Part shown: positions 26,957 through 35,449 of the stretch, piece by piece
How the letters are laid out: the number at the start of each line of letters is the position of its first letter
Position numbering within the stretch: the first letter of the stretch is position 1
Assembly (NCBI GenBank): GCA_030750865.1
Contig: JASMHE010000007.1
Location: 178,689-242,688 of the forward strand
Source: Alphaproteobacteria bacterium
Lineage (GTDB): Bacteria > Pseudomonadota > Alphaproteobacteria > Micavibrionales > Micavibrionaceae
Reading direction: 5' to 3'
Length of the DNA: 64,000 bases
Notes under the pieces: model-generated
The model's database searches: none
What the model was told of the DNA's origin: nothing
The model's input: the letters and a program-made list of their open reading frames with translations, nothing else
Program-made: the position numbers and the translations under genes

Positions 26957-27829
26957 ATGTCGGAACTCTCTCAAACAGCGTCCAAAACAGCCTCTCAAGA
27001 CGCACCCCTGATCGTGACGGGCCTGTCCGGTGCGGGCATTTCATCAACATTGAAACATCTGGAAGATTTCGGCTACGAAGTCTTTGATAACTTCCCGCTC
27101 GGCCTGATCGACAGCCTGATGGAAACCCAAGCCCCGAAAAAACGGCCCATCGCCATTGGCATTGATACGCGGACGCGCCAGTTTGATCCCGATCAACTGG
27201 CTGAAAAAGCCAAGACACTCGGCAGTACCATCCTGTTTATGACCGCCGACCAGCATGTTTTGCAAAAGCGCTTTACCGAAACGCGCCGCCGCCATCCGCT
27301 GGCCGATGATCGTCCCGTCAGCGCCGGTATCAAAAAAGAAATGGAATGGCTGTGGCCTCTGCGGTCGGCCGCCAATGTCATCATCGACACGACAGAGCTG
27401 TCCATTCACGATCTGCGCCGCACACTGGACGGCCATTTCAACCACGATAAAAGTGATGATTTGTCCATCACCTTGATGTCTTTCGGCTTCAAAAACGGTA
27501 TTCCGCGCGAAGCCGACCTGATGATGGATGTCCGCTTTCTGGCCAACCCGAACTGGGTCGCAGAACTAAAAAACAAGCGCGGTACAGATGCCGAAGTCGG
27601 CGATTATATCCGCAAACACCCCGCCTTTGATGAATTTATCAGCCATTATAAGGCGCTATTGAAGCCGCTTTTGCCGCTTTATCAAAAAGAAGGGAAAAGT
27701 TACCTGACAATCGCCATCGGCTGTACGGGCGGGCATCACCGTTCTGTCTTCACGGTGGAAACCCTCAAAGACTGGATCACCGAACAAGGCTATGTCGTCC
27801 ATATCCAGCACCGTGATATTGACCGCTGA
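26957..27829 (+). CDS. rapZ: RapZ/YvcJ-family protein with altered Walker A
   Basis: RapZ is an RNA-binding adapter that controls glucosamine-6-phosphate synthase mRNA in enterics; YvcJ homologues bind nucleotides. The 290-residue protein has both family halves: an N-terminal P-loop domain with YEVFDNFPLGLIDSL and GIDTRTRQFD, and a C-terminal domain ending IAIGCTGGHHRSV. The P-loop reads GLSGAGISS (residues 22-30): the invariant Lys is Ile28, so ordinary ATP/GTP binding is doubtful, while the RNA-binding part seems intact. It lies 212 bases after the tandem P-loop genes. An apparently non-coding stretch follows. Confidence 0.92.
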   Translation: MSELSQTASKTASQDAPLIVTGLSGAGISSTLKHLEDFGYEVFDNFPLGLIDSLMETQAPKKRPIAIGIDTRTRQFDPDQLAEKAKTLGSTILFMTADQHVLQKRFTETRRRHPLADDRPVSAGIKKEMEWLWPLRSAANVIIDTTELSIHDLRRTLDGHFNHDKSDDLSITLMSFGFKNGIPREADLMMDVRFLANPNWVAELKNKRGTDAEVGDYIRKHPAFDEFISHYKALLKPLLPLYQKEGKSYLTIAIGCTGGHHRSVFTVETLKDWITEQGYVVHIQHRDIDR

Positions 27830-28098
27830 TCGTCCTCCGTATTCTCTAGAAGAATCGGCAGCATAGCTGTCTGCATAGAAAATATGCGTCAGATAACACG
27901 CTCACACATGACGGGTAAAATCCGGTCTGACACGCACACAGCGCGCGCTCCGCCCGCGCCCGAATACTGTCCCGAACACCCTGCCCGCACACAGGCCATA
28001 CACAGGCCGCATTTCGCGCCGTATATACAGACCGGCCAGCACACAACAGACCAGCGCACACAAACCGGCACGGCAACCGCACATCACTCGCACAAAAA

Positions 28099-28136
28099 AC
28101 ACGCAGAAAAAATACGCAGAAAAAATACGCAGAAAA
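28099..28136. repeat. Tandem 13-base repeat, about three copies
   Basis: The unit ATACGCAGAAAAA occurs in three adjacent copies; the first has ACACGCAGAAAAA and the last lacks one A. It lies just beyond the minus-strand terminator. Simple slippage is the likely origin. Confidence 0.7.
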
Positions 28137-28150
28137 CCAACCGCACATAA

Positions 28151-28178
28151 AAAACACGGCGCATCTCTGCGCCGTGTT
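28151..28178 (-). terminator. Minus-strand terminator of the 28.3-28.7 kb unit
   Basis: A perfect 11-base stem, AACACGGCGCA with TGCGCCGTGTT, encloses a 4-base loop. Read on the minus strand it is followed by a T run, so it terminates leftward transcription from the two small genes to its right. Confidence 0.85.
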
Positions 28179-28219
28179 ATCGTTTATCCATGAACTGGCA
28201 AACGTTAAACTTGTAGCTG

Positions 28220-28336
28220 TTAAACGTGTGGTTTCGGTGCCTGTGACGGTGCCGGACGTGCTGTTTGCTTGGGTGCGAATTTCGGGTCCGACCCGGCCGC
28301 ACATGCTTTGCGAATTGCTGATAGCTTAATTGTCAT
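28220..28336 (-). CDS. Small Pro/Ala/Lys-rich ORF, 38 codons
   Basis: The start ATG (28336) overlaps the end of the upstream 129-codon gene (ATG inside GATGACAATTAA). GGAGG lies 9 bases before it, an ideal ribosome-binding site. The peptide begins MTIKLSAIRK and ends in a Pro/Ala/Lys-rich tail (APKQTARPAPSQAPKPHV). The stop comes about 40 bases before a strong terminator, so the reading frame fits neatly in a two-gene unit. No function is recognised. Confidence 0.45.
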   Translation of the reverse strand: MTIKLSAIRKACAAGSDPKFAPKQTARPAPSQAPKPHV

Positions 28337-28715
28337 CTTCAAGATCCTCCATAATGGTCAGGATTGCATTTTCTTTGGAAACACCGATATCTTCCTTCAA
28401 TTCGTGGAAAATAATTTTCGATTTTTCCGTTTCGTTCGTGCGTGGAATCGGGTGGAACAAAATCCGTTTGCCTGTTTCTTCGCCCAATTCCATCAATTTC
28501 TGGCGGCCATTTAACGCCGACACCAAATTCATTACTTTGCGCTCGCTCAAATTCCGGTCTTCTTCCATATCCAGAACCGTATATTCGCCGATCTGCGCGA
28601 AATCCGTTTCATCGTCTTCTCTTTTCAGAATCAGAAAAGAATACTCCGAAATAGGATTATGTCTATAAGTATAGCGCGATTCTACTGTATTGTCATTAAA
28701 ATCTATGCGTGTCAT
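28326..28715 (-). CDS. Conserved-looking acidic protein of unknown function
   Basis: This 129-residue soluble protein is strongly acidic at its C-terminus (EDLEDDN). It begins MTRIDFNDNTVESRYTY, contains ILKREDDETDFAQIGEY, and has predicted helix at SERKVMNLVSALNG. No family is recognised. It has its own promoter-like sequence and terminator and is divergent from ahcY. It occupies the interval where relatives often carry EIIA and HPr genes, but it does not resemble either and lies on the opposite strand. Confidence 0.75.
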   Translation of the reverse strand: MTRIDFNDNTVESRYTYRHNPISEYSFLILKREDDETDFAQIGEYTVLDMEEDRNLSERKVMNLVSALNGRQKLMELGEETGKRILFHPIPRTNETEKSKIIFHELKEDIGVSKENAILTIMEDLEDDN

Positions 28716-28746
28716 CTCAATAATTATCCGTCATATCCGTTATCTC

Positions 28747-28776
28747 TTTATATAGGCCTGTGTCGTGTCTTTACAA
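28747..28776 (-). promoter_or_regulatory. Candidate promoter of the small minus-strand unit
   Basis: On the minus strand TTGTAA (28776-28771) stands 16-18 bases before TATATA/TATAAA (28754-28747), about 32 bases before the ATG at 28715. Both boxes are close to sigma70 consensus. Confidence 0.55.
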
Positions 28777-28814
28777 GCGGTTCCTGATGATGGTATGAAC
28801 CCACAAAATAAAGG

Positions 28815-28843
28815 TTGACTTCACCTTACGCCCTCAAGATAGT
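28815..28843 (+). promoter_or_regulatory. Candidate promoter of ahcY
   Basis: TTGACT (28815-28820) and GATAGT (28838-28843) are separated by exactly 17 bases and lie 90 bases before the ahcY start. A 5-base inverted repeat (AAGGT / ACCTT) overlaps the -35 box and could be a regulator site. No known SAM or SAH riboswitch was recognised in the leader. Confidence 0.5.
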
Positions 28844-28933
28844 AAAAACGCGTTAACAAAAGATGAAGATTTGCGCAAAACCGCGATATACGGCCCGAAA
28901 AAGACACGTAAAAACACAAAAAAGGACGAAAAA

Positions 28934-30244
28934 ATGACAGCAACACCGAAAACCGTTGAAAATGACTACAAAGTCAAGGATATCAGCCTCGCCGAATGGG
29001 GCCGCAAAGAAATCGACCTTGCCGAAGTGGAAATGCCGGGCCTGATGGCAACACGCGAAGAATATGCCGATAAACAGCCATTGAAAGGCGCACGCATTGT
29101 GGGCTGTCTGCACATGACAATCCAGACCGCTGTTCTGATTGAAACACTCACGGCGCTTGGCGCGGAAGTCCGCTGGAGCAGCTGTAACATCTTCTCGACA
29201 CAAGATCACGCCGCGGCGGCTATTGCGGCCACAGGCGTTCCTGTTTTCGCATGGAAAGGCGAAACCGAAGAAGAATATGACTGGTGTATTCACCAAACAA
29301 TCAAAGGGCCGAACGGCTGGACACCGAACATGATCTTGGATGATGGCGGCGATCTGACAGCGGTCATGCACAACGATTATCCGGAATTAATGGCAGACGT
29401 AAAAGGTCTGTCCGAAGAAACGACAACAGGCGTTCTGCGTTTGCACGAAATGGCAAAGGCCGGCACATTGAAAGTACCTGCGATCAACGTGAACGATTCT
29501 GTTACCAAATCGAAATTCGATAATAAATATGGCTGCCGCGAAAGTCTGGTTGACGCCGTGCGCCGCGCCACAGACGTTATGCTGGCGGGTAAAACGGCCG
29601 TTGTTGCAGGCTTTGGTGATGTGGGCAAAGGCTCCGCCGAATCGCTGGCATCACAGGGTGTACGTGTCATGGTCACAGAAATTGACCCGATCTGCGCGCT
29701 GCAAGCCTGCATGGAAGGCTACGAAGTTGTCACAATGGAAGAGGCCGCACCAAAGGCCGATATCTTTGTCACGACAACAGGCAACAAAGACATCATCACC
29801 GTTGACCATATGCGCGCCATGAAGGACCGTGCAATCGTGTGTAACATCGGCCATTTCGACAATGAAATTCAGGTCGAACCGCTGCGCAACATGAAATGGA
29901 ACAACATCAAACCGCAGGTGGACGAAATCGAATTCCCCGACGGCAAGAAAATCCTGCTGCTGGCCGAAGGCCGCCTCGTGAATCTGGGCTGTGCGACAGG
30001 CCACCCGAGCTTTGTGATGAGTGCATCATTCACAAACCAGACCCTTGCGCAGATCGAGCTTTGGAACAACGCGGACAAATACGACAATGACGTGTACGTC
30101 TTGCCGAAACATCTGGACGAAAAAGTTGCCAAATTGCACCTTGAAAAACTGGGCGCGAAACTGACAACATTGTCCGACGATCAGGCAAACTATATCGGCG
30201 TGGAAACGAACGGCCCGTTCAAATCCGACAGCTACCGCTACTAA
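28934..30244 (+). CDS. ahcY: Adenosylhomocysteinase
   Basis: This NAD-dependent enzyme splits S-adenosylhomocysteine to adenosine and homocysteine, clearing the by-product of methylation. The 436-residue protein has [23 protein letters not shown], the catalytic [13 protein letters not shown] and the NAD loop [13 protein letters not shown]. The C-terminal segment ends FKSDSYRY, the family terminus with the NAD-contacting Lys and Tyr. The frame opens earlier (28871), but ATG 28934 gives the family start and follows GGA. In many alphaproteobacteria ahcY lies near ptsH and the chv genes, as it does here without ptsH. Confidence 0.98.
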   Translation: MTATPKTVENDYKVKDISLAEWGRKEIDLAEVEMPGLMATREEYADKQPLKGARIVGCLHMTIQTAVLIETLTALGAEVRWSSCNIFSTQDHAAAAIAATGVPVFAWKGETEEEYDWCIHQTIKGPNGWTPNMILDDGGDLTAVMHNDYPELMADVKGLSEETTTGVLRLHEMAKAGTLKVPAINVNDSVTKSKFDNKYGCRESLVDAVRRATDVMLAGKTAVVAGFGDVGKGSAESLASQGVRVMVTEIDPICALQACMEGYEVVTMEEAAPKADIFVTTTGNKDIITVDHMRAMKDRAIVCNIGHFDNEIQVEPLRNMKWNNIKPQVDEIEFPDGKKILLLAEGRLVNLGCATGHPSFVMSASFTNQTLAQIELWNNADKYDNDVYVLPKHLDEKVAKLHLEKLGAKLTTLSDDQANYIGVETNGPFKSDSYRY

Positions 30245-30263
30245 CAGGCAAAGCTGTCAGGTA

Positions 30264-31127
30264 ATGACCGATCAAAGTTATATTTTACGTGTTGATTGTC
30301 CCGACCGGCCCGGCCTTGTGGCGGCGGTGGCAAATTGCCTACAGAAAAATAACTGTAACATTGAAGATGCGGCCCAGTTTAATGACAAGCTGTCGGGCCG
30401 CTTTTTCATGCGCGTTGTGTTCAAGGCGCTCGCCGCTGACACGCCTGCCGATGATATCAACGCTTTTCTTGATGATTTTGCCGTGATCGGCGACCAATTC
30501 GATATGCAATGGTCGGCCCATCCGCAACATCACAAGCCACGCACCCTGATTATGGTGTCAAAGCACGATCATTGTCTGCATGATCTGCTTTATCGTTGGC
30601 GCACCGATCATCTGCCGGTTGATATTGCGGGCATTGTATCCAACCACGATGCGGCCCGCCCGCATGCCGAACGCTATGGTCTGCCTTATCATCACCTGCC
30701 CGTCACAAAGGACACCAAAGCGGATCAGGAAAACGCCCTGCGGACGCTGATCGCCGAAACAGAGACTGAACTGGTCGTGCTGGCGCGCTATATGCAGGTG
30801 CTATCCGATACATTCTGTAATGATTTTCACGGCCGCGTCATTAATATTCACCATTCTTTCCTGCCGGGTTTCAAAGGCGCGCGCCCCTATCAGCAAGCCT
30901 ATGAACGCGGCGTGAAGCTGATCGGCGCAACGGCGCATTTTGCCACGGCCGATCTTGACGAAGGCCCGATTATCGAACAACAGACCGCCCGCGTCGATCA
31001 CAGCGTCGATGCCCGCGCCATGCAGCGTTTGGGCCGCGATACCGAAGCGCAGGTTTTGGCCCGCGCCATCGGCTATTTCGCCGAACGCCGCATTTTCCTG
31101 CAAGGCAACCGCACGGTTATTCTGTAA
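30264..31127 (+). CDS. purU: Formyltetrahydrofolate deformylase
   Basis: PurU hydrolyses 10-formyl-THF to THF and formate, balancing one-carbon pools. The 287-residue protein has an N-terminal ACT domain (LRVDCPDRPGLVAAVA) and a C-terminal formyl-transferase-like domain. The latter has the catalytic Asn and His in RVINIHHSFLPGFKGARPY and the Asp in DEGPIIEQ. It follows ahcY by 19 bases, so the two, both tied to methyl and one-carbon metabolism, are probably co-transcribed. Confidence 0.96.
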   Translation: MTDQSYILRVDCPDRPGLVAAVANCLQKNNCNIEDAAQFNDKLSGRFFMRVVFKALAADTPADDINAFLDDFAVIGDQFDMQWSAHPQHHKPRTLIMVSKHDHCLHDLLYRWRTDHLPVDIAGIVSNHDAARPHAERYGLPYHHLPVTKDTKADQENALRTLIAETETELVVLARYMQVLSDTFCNDFHGRVINIHHSFLPGFKGARPYQQAYERGVKLIGATAHFATADLDEGPIIEQQTARVDHSVDARAMQRLGRDTEAQVLARAIGYFAERRIFLQGNRTVIL

Positions 31128-31357
31128 TCATCTTCGCCATCGCCTATCCATCGCTTCACCCGTTCCCGCCCCATTCCTGCCGCGCGCCTGACGGCAACAA
31201 AACGGCCATCCAGACCCGCCGTAACACACACGCACCGCCATCCATCACACGGCATCACATGTTGCGCGGCAAAAAAACTTGCCATCACAACGCAAGCTGT
31301 GCGATAAGCTGTACAACAGATTTTATTTTACAGAACAAATCAGAGGCGCCAAAAATC

Positions 31358-32134
31358 ATGTTCTCCAAGTCAGAGATAAAACAGCGCATTGCCGATATGC
31401 GCGCCGAAGGTATTCATCTGCCATCCTATAATCTTATGTGCTTTATCGTTGATAACGCCCTTTTGCAGCAAACCGATAAAACGGGCATCAGCTACGCATA
31501 TCATACGAACCGCGTGTCTTTATCGAATACAAAATCAAAAACAAAACATGTCATCAAAAAAGGGCATGATCTGATCGAAGATTCGCACAAATGGGCACCG
31601 CCGGGCGAAGAATGGACCTTTGCCGATCTGCGCGAGGTCGGCTTCAAAGAGCGCGTCATCGAAGGCATTGACGGCATGACCCATCGTGACGGCGAGCCTT
31701 ACTTCGATTCAATCGAACGCGCCAGCCTGAACTCCGACTCACGCGACGGCAAGCTTGACGATCTGACAGACAACCTCAACCTTGCGCGCAATAACTGGAT
31801 TCCGACAATGGTCGATCTGGAACGCTGGACAAAATATATCGTCAGCTATAATTATCTGGTTTCCGTCAAACGCCGCCATATCGAACCTGGCACCCCGATG
31901 AGTGTCTGGATGGCAAAACAAGATGAAAAAATGCAGAGTGGCCCTCTGTTACGGCAACATAGTTCCCACCCTGACCTGACAGAAGAAGACTGGCAAAAAT
32001 CAGTCGCGAAGAACTTCGCCGCCGCCGCAGGGGATGACGATTTGCACGCCGAGAAAAGCGGCCAGCCGGTACCCGGCACAGACCTTCCACCCGCAGATGA
32101 TCTGCAGAAAAAATACGACGATCCTAAACCGTAA
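31358..32134 (+). CDS. HD-domain protein of the SpoT/MESH1-like hydrolase type
   Basis: This 258-residue protein has an HD signature spread over the first half: YHTNRV (about residue 49), KKGHDLIEDS (about 70), DGMTHRDGEPYFDSIER and GKLDDLTDNLNLAR. The order H...HDxxED...KLxDxxxN is that of ppGpp-type pyrophosphohydrolases and related HD enzymes. The C-terminal 90 residues are Asp/Pro/Lys-rich and unconserved in appearance. Start ATG 31358 follows AGAGG; the longer frame from 31259 is rejected as Cys/His-rich noise. The substrate is unknown, (p)ppGpp or a related nucleotide being the natural first guess. Confidence 0.7.
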   Translation: MFSKSEIKQRIADMRAEGIHLPSYNLMCFIVDNALLQQTDKTGISYAYHTNRVSLSNTKSKTKHVIKKGHDLIEDSHKWAPPGEEWTFADLREVGFKERVIEGIDGMTHRDGEPYFDSIERASLNSDSRDGKLDDLTDNLNLARNNWIPTMVDLERWTKYIVSYNYLVSVKRRHIEPGTPMSVWMAKQDEKMQSGPLLRQHSSHPDLTEEDWQKSVAKNFAAAAGDDDLHAEKSGQPVPGTDLPPADDLQKKYDDPKP

Positions 32135-32230
32135 AGACGCTTAAAGATGCCGCAATAAACGGGGTTATGATGCAGGGCCAAATAAACGGGCCATCGCACG
32201 CGCCCGCACGCGGCAATCAGGTATAATTAA

Positions 32231-32833
32231 TTAAAACCCGTCCGTGAACAGAACATCTGCCAGCGGCAATTGACCGCCGCGCGGGTTTGCGGGCTTTGCG
32301 GCCTTACCGACCGCCAACATCATGCCGACCACGTGATCCTCCGGCAGATTGATAATGTCCGCCACCGCATCCGGATCAAAACCGATCATCGGGCAACTGT
32401 CATACCCCATTGATTTGGCCGTTAACATCATGGTTTGGGCGGCAATACCGACAGACCGCATGGCTTCATCACGCTGCACCTGATCGCGCCCGTGATAAAA
32501 CTGTTTAATCATGGGGACAATCACCTCTTGCGTTTCCTGCGGCGTATTTTTCCAATATCGCGCAGGCTCTCTGTCCCATGCCTTCAAATCGGCACACAGC
32601 ACGAAAATCAGGCTGGCATCGGTGACTTGCGGCTGATCCCACGCGGCCGCACGCAACGCTTTGCGCTTATCTTCATCCTGCACCAAGACAAAACGCCAGT
32701 TCTGGATATTGAAAGATGTCGGCGATTTTAATGCCGTCTCCATCAATGTCTCAATCTCCTCATCGCTCATTTTATGGGCGGGGTCATATGCCTTAACGGC
32801 GCGGCGCTGTTCAACAGCCTGTGCAAGTTCCAT
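32231..32833 (-). CDS. Nitroreductase-family flavoprotein
   Basis: The 200-residue FMN enzyme family reduces nitro groups, quinones or other electrophiles with NAD(P)H. The N-terminal EQRRAVKAYDP and ALKSPTSFNIQNWRFV segments (FMN-binding Arg, Ser and Asn) are diagnostic. So are AAQTMMLTAKSMGYDSCPMIGF and VVGMMLAVGKA near the end. It is a single gene, divergent from divL with a 113-base gap. The physiological substrate is unknown. Confidence 0.92.
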   Translation of the reverse strand: MELAQAVEQRRAVKAYDPAHKMSDEEIETLMETALKSPTSFNIQNWRFVLVQDEDKRKALRAAAWDQPQVTDASLIFVLCADLKAWDREPARYWKNTPQETQEVIVPMIKQFYHGRDQVQRDEAMRSVGIAAQTMMLTAKSMGYDSCPMIGFDPDAVADIINLPEDHVVGMMLAVGKAAKPANPRGGQLPLADVLFTDGF

Positions 32834-32946
32834 TCAATAGTCTCCTTTTGCATTCCTATCAATATCGCTTACCAGATATATATCTTTTTACGCGCGCGAC
32901 AAGTTCCTCTTGTTTCAATTTGTGATGCCCGATACAATTTGCTTCC

Positions 32947-35361
32947 ATGATAAACGATATTCTGCATGCTAAATCTCTGCGCAAAGAAAAAGAACGGCTG
33001 GAAACATTTCTGGCCGCGATGCCGTTTGAATATTGCGCCATTGATAATGACGGGCAGTTTATCGCCAGCCCGTTTCTGGAAAAGCTGCTTTATACCGACA
33101 CCGAAATTGCAGATGATGAATCCTCGATCCTGATTAAAAATATGGGCGATGTGCTAAACGGCCTGCAATCGGCAGATGCCGCCGCCCTTGATGGCTATTT
33201 CACCAAATTGCAACAGGACAAACAGTCCTTTCACATGACAGCCAAAGCGCCCGACACAGGCAAAACCCTGCGCATTAACGGCAAGGCAGGCGCACATCTT
33301 GATCTGGACAAAGAATATTTCGTGCTGTGGTTTGATGATATCAGCGACACCGCCGCCACCACAGAAAAACAAAATAAAATGCTGGCCGATATGGAAGCCG
33401 ACAATACCCGCTTCCAACTGGCACTGGACACCATCCCGAACCCGCTCTGGATGACCGCCGAAGATGACCATATCATCTGGTGCAACCGCCCTTATGCAAA
33501 TGTGCTGGATATGACACAGGCCGCCATCATTGCCGAACAAAAATCCCTGCCGTTCAAACCGGTTAAAAATGCCGAACAGGACGGTGATGTCGTCAGCCTG
33601 ATTCAAGACGGCAAGCGCTTTTATTATACGATTGAAAACAAAGAGATCGCCCTGCTGAATGCCAAATTGCACATCGCCGTTGACATTACCCGCGAACAGG
33701 ATCTTATCAGCACCCATAAACGGTACGGCGCATCCTATCAGGAACTGCTCGAACAGCTTGCAACGGCAATTGCGATTTTCCGCGTCGATCAGCGGCTTGA
33801 ATTTTATAATTCCAGCTTCGCCCAGCTCTGGCATCTGGAAGACAGCTATTTGAACACGCACCCCAAGCTCGGGGATTTGATGGAAAAACTGCGTGAAATG
33901 CGCCGCTTGCCCGAACAGGCCGACTTCCGCAGTTACAAGCAAGGCTGGATTGATATGTTTACCGGCCTGCTTGATCCGGTCGATGACATGATGTACCTGC
34001 CCGACGGCACCGCCCTGCGCATGCTGGTCGTCCCGCACCCGATGGGCGGGCTGATGATGACGTTCGAAGATGTCAGCAGCCGTCTGGAACTGGAATCATC
34101 CTATAACACATTGATTGCCGTACAGCAGGAAACGCTTGATAACCTGACCGAGGGCGTGGCCGCATTCGGTGGTGACGGCCGTTTAAAACTATCCAATCCG
34201 GCCTTTGGCAATTTATGGGGGCTGAACCCCGAAGATTTATCCGGTGAACCGCACATCACACGGCTTGTCGAGAAAATGAAAGGGCGCATCCCGCCATCGG
34301 ATTGGGATGAAGCGCGTGAAAATCTGGTCTCGCAATGCCTGACCCGCCAGCGACAGGAAGGGCGCATCCAGTGCCGCGATAAAACATTGATCGAATATGG
34401 CACAGTACCCTTGCCCGATGGCGGTATGCTGGTCAGCCATATCGATATCACCGATTCAACCCGCGTGGAACAAGCCCTGCGCGAGAAAAATGCCGCCCTT
34501 GAAACCGCAGAAAAACTGAAAACAGACTTTCTGGCCAATGTATCTTATCAATTGCGTACACCGCTCAACGCGATTATGGGCTTTGCCGAAATTCTGGATA
34601 ATCAGTATTTCGGGGAACTGAACGACAAACAGCGCGAATATTCCGGCGGTATTCAGGATGCGGGCAACCGCTTGATGAACCTGATTAATGACATTCTTGA
34701 TCTGGCCACCATCGAGGCCGGATATATGGAACTCCATCAGGAAAAAGTCAGCCTCAACACCGTTCTGCAATCGGTCACGGGGCTTGCCAAAGACTGGGCC
34801 CGCAAAGACAAGATCGAATTCACAGCCAATCTGCCTGACGACGATTTGACGGTCTTTGTCGATAAGCTGCGCATCAAACAAATTGTAATGAATCTGGTCA
34901 GCAACGCCATCACCTTCACCCCCGAAGGCGGCGAGATTACACTGGATGCCAAACAAAAGGGCAAAAATGTCATCATCTCCGTCACAGATACGGGCAGCGG
35001 CGTTTCCCTCGCAGACCAAGAACGCATCTTCATGCCGTTTGAACGCGGCACACCCGACATTCGTCAAGATCGTCCGGCCGAAAGCAAAGTCGCCAAACAA
35101 CGCGAAGGCGTCGGTCTTGGCCTGTCGCTGGTCAAGAATATTATCGAACTGCATGGCGGCCACATCACACTGGAAAGCAGCGAAGGGCAAGGCACGACTG
35201 TCATGCTGATTTTCCCGGCCGAAGCAAAAGCAAAAACAGAATCAAAATCCACATCAAAATCCACATCAAAACCCAAACGTACAAAAACGGAAAACAGTAA
35301 GACAAAAGCCGCAAAAGCGCTTGCCGCCCCATCCGAAGAATCAACGCCGTCTTCCTCATAA
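32947..35361 (+). CDS. divL: DivL-like PAS pseudo-histidine kinase with Tyr at the phospho-acceptor site
   Basis: The 804-residue protein has no membrane segment, several PAS-like domains in the first 500 residues, then a HisKA-type helix and a HATPase domain. The H-box reads FLANVSYQLRTPLNAIMG, with Tyr534 where the kinase His should be. This is the hallmark of Caulobacter DivL, which controls the CckA-CtrA cell-cycle relay by binding rather than by phosphorylating. The ATP site is kept (MNLVSNAITFTPEGG, DTGSGVSLAD, GVGLGLSLVKNI). The Lys/Ser/Thr-rich tail is unconserved. The location upstream of tsaE-murU-addB-addA-trxA is the usual divL neighbourhood. No good ribosome-binding site is seen before the ATG. 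Confidence 0.9.
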   Translation: MINDILHAKSLRKEKERLETFLAAMPFEYCAIDNDGQFIASPFLEKLLYTDTEIADDESSILIKNMGDVLNGLQSADAAALDGYFTKLQQDKQSFHMTAKAPDTGKTLRINGKAGAHLDLDKEYFVLWFDDISDTAATTEKQNKMLADMEADNTRFQLALDTIPNPLWMTAEDDHIIWCNRPYANVLDMTQAAIIAEQKSLPFKPVKNAEQDGDVVSLIQDGKRFYYTIENKEIALLNAKLHIAVDITREQDLISTHKRYGASYQELLEQLATAIAIFRVDQRLEFYNSSFAQLWHLEDSYLNTHPKLGDLMEKLREMRRLPEQADFRSYKQGWIDMFTGLLDPVDDMMYLPDGTALRMLVVPHPMGGLMMTFEDVSSRLELESSYNTLIAVQQETLDNLTEGVAAFGGDGRLKLSNPAFGNLWGLNPEDLSGEPHITRLVEKMKGRIPPSDWDEARENLVSQCLTRQRQEGRIQCRDKTLIEYGTVPLPDGGMLVSHIDITDSTRVEQALREKNAALETAEKLKTDFLANVSYQLRTPLNAIMGFAEILDNQYFGELNDKQREYSGGIQDAGNRLMNLINDILDLATIEAGYMELHQEKVSLNTVLQSVTGLAKDWARKDKIEFTANLPDDDLTVFVDKLRIKQIVMNLVSNAITFTPEGGEITLDAKQKGKNVIISVTDTGSGVSLADQERIFMPFERGTPDIRQDRPAESKVAKQREGVGLGLSLVKNIIELHGGHITLESSEGQGTTVMLIFPAEAKAKTESKSTSKSTSKPKRTKTENSKTKAAKALAAPSEESTPSSS

Positions 35362-35449
35362 GGCACAGCGCCGCATTCTAAAAACGTGATCCCCTCAACG
35401 GCTCAGCTTTATCGCGCTCACTTTGTCAATCAAAGGAAACAACAGACAC

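Larger units (their letters stand above)
27830..28219. other. CA-rich spacer after rapZ, no gene seen
   Basis: About 390 bases separate rapZ from a small minus-strand unit. On the plus strand the centre is rich in A and C and very poor in T, with many ACAC and GCACA words. An 88-codon plus frame (27884-28150) is Thr/His/Arg/Pro-rich, lacks a ribosome-binding site and has no recognisable sequence. The region contains a 13-base tandem repeat and a minus-strand terminator. Confidence 0.5.

Noticed and set aside
27884..28150. 88-codon plus frame after rapZ as a possible HPr or EIIA remnant
   Set aside because: It has no HPr His-site motif or EIIA pattern, no ribosome-binding site, and consists of repeats and CA-rich DNA.
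33154..34038. Minus-strand frame of 294 codons opposite divL
   Set aside because: Antisense to a clearly coding PAS region, no ribosome-binding site and a typical shadow composition.
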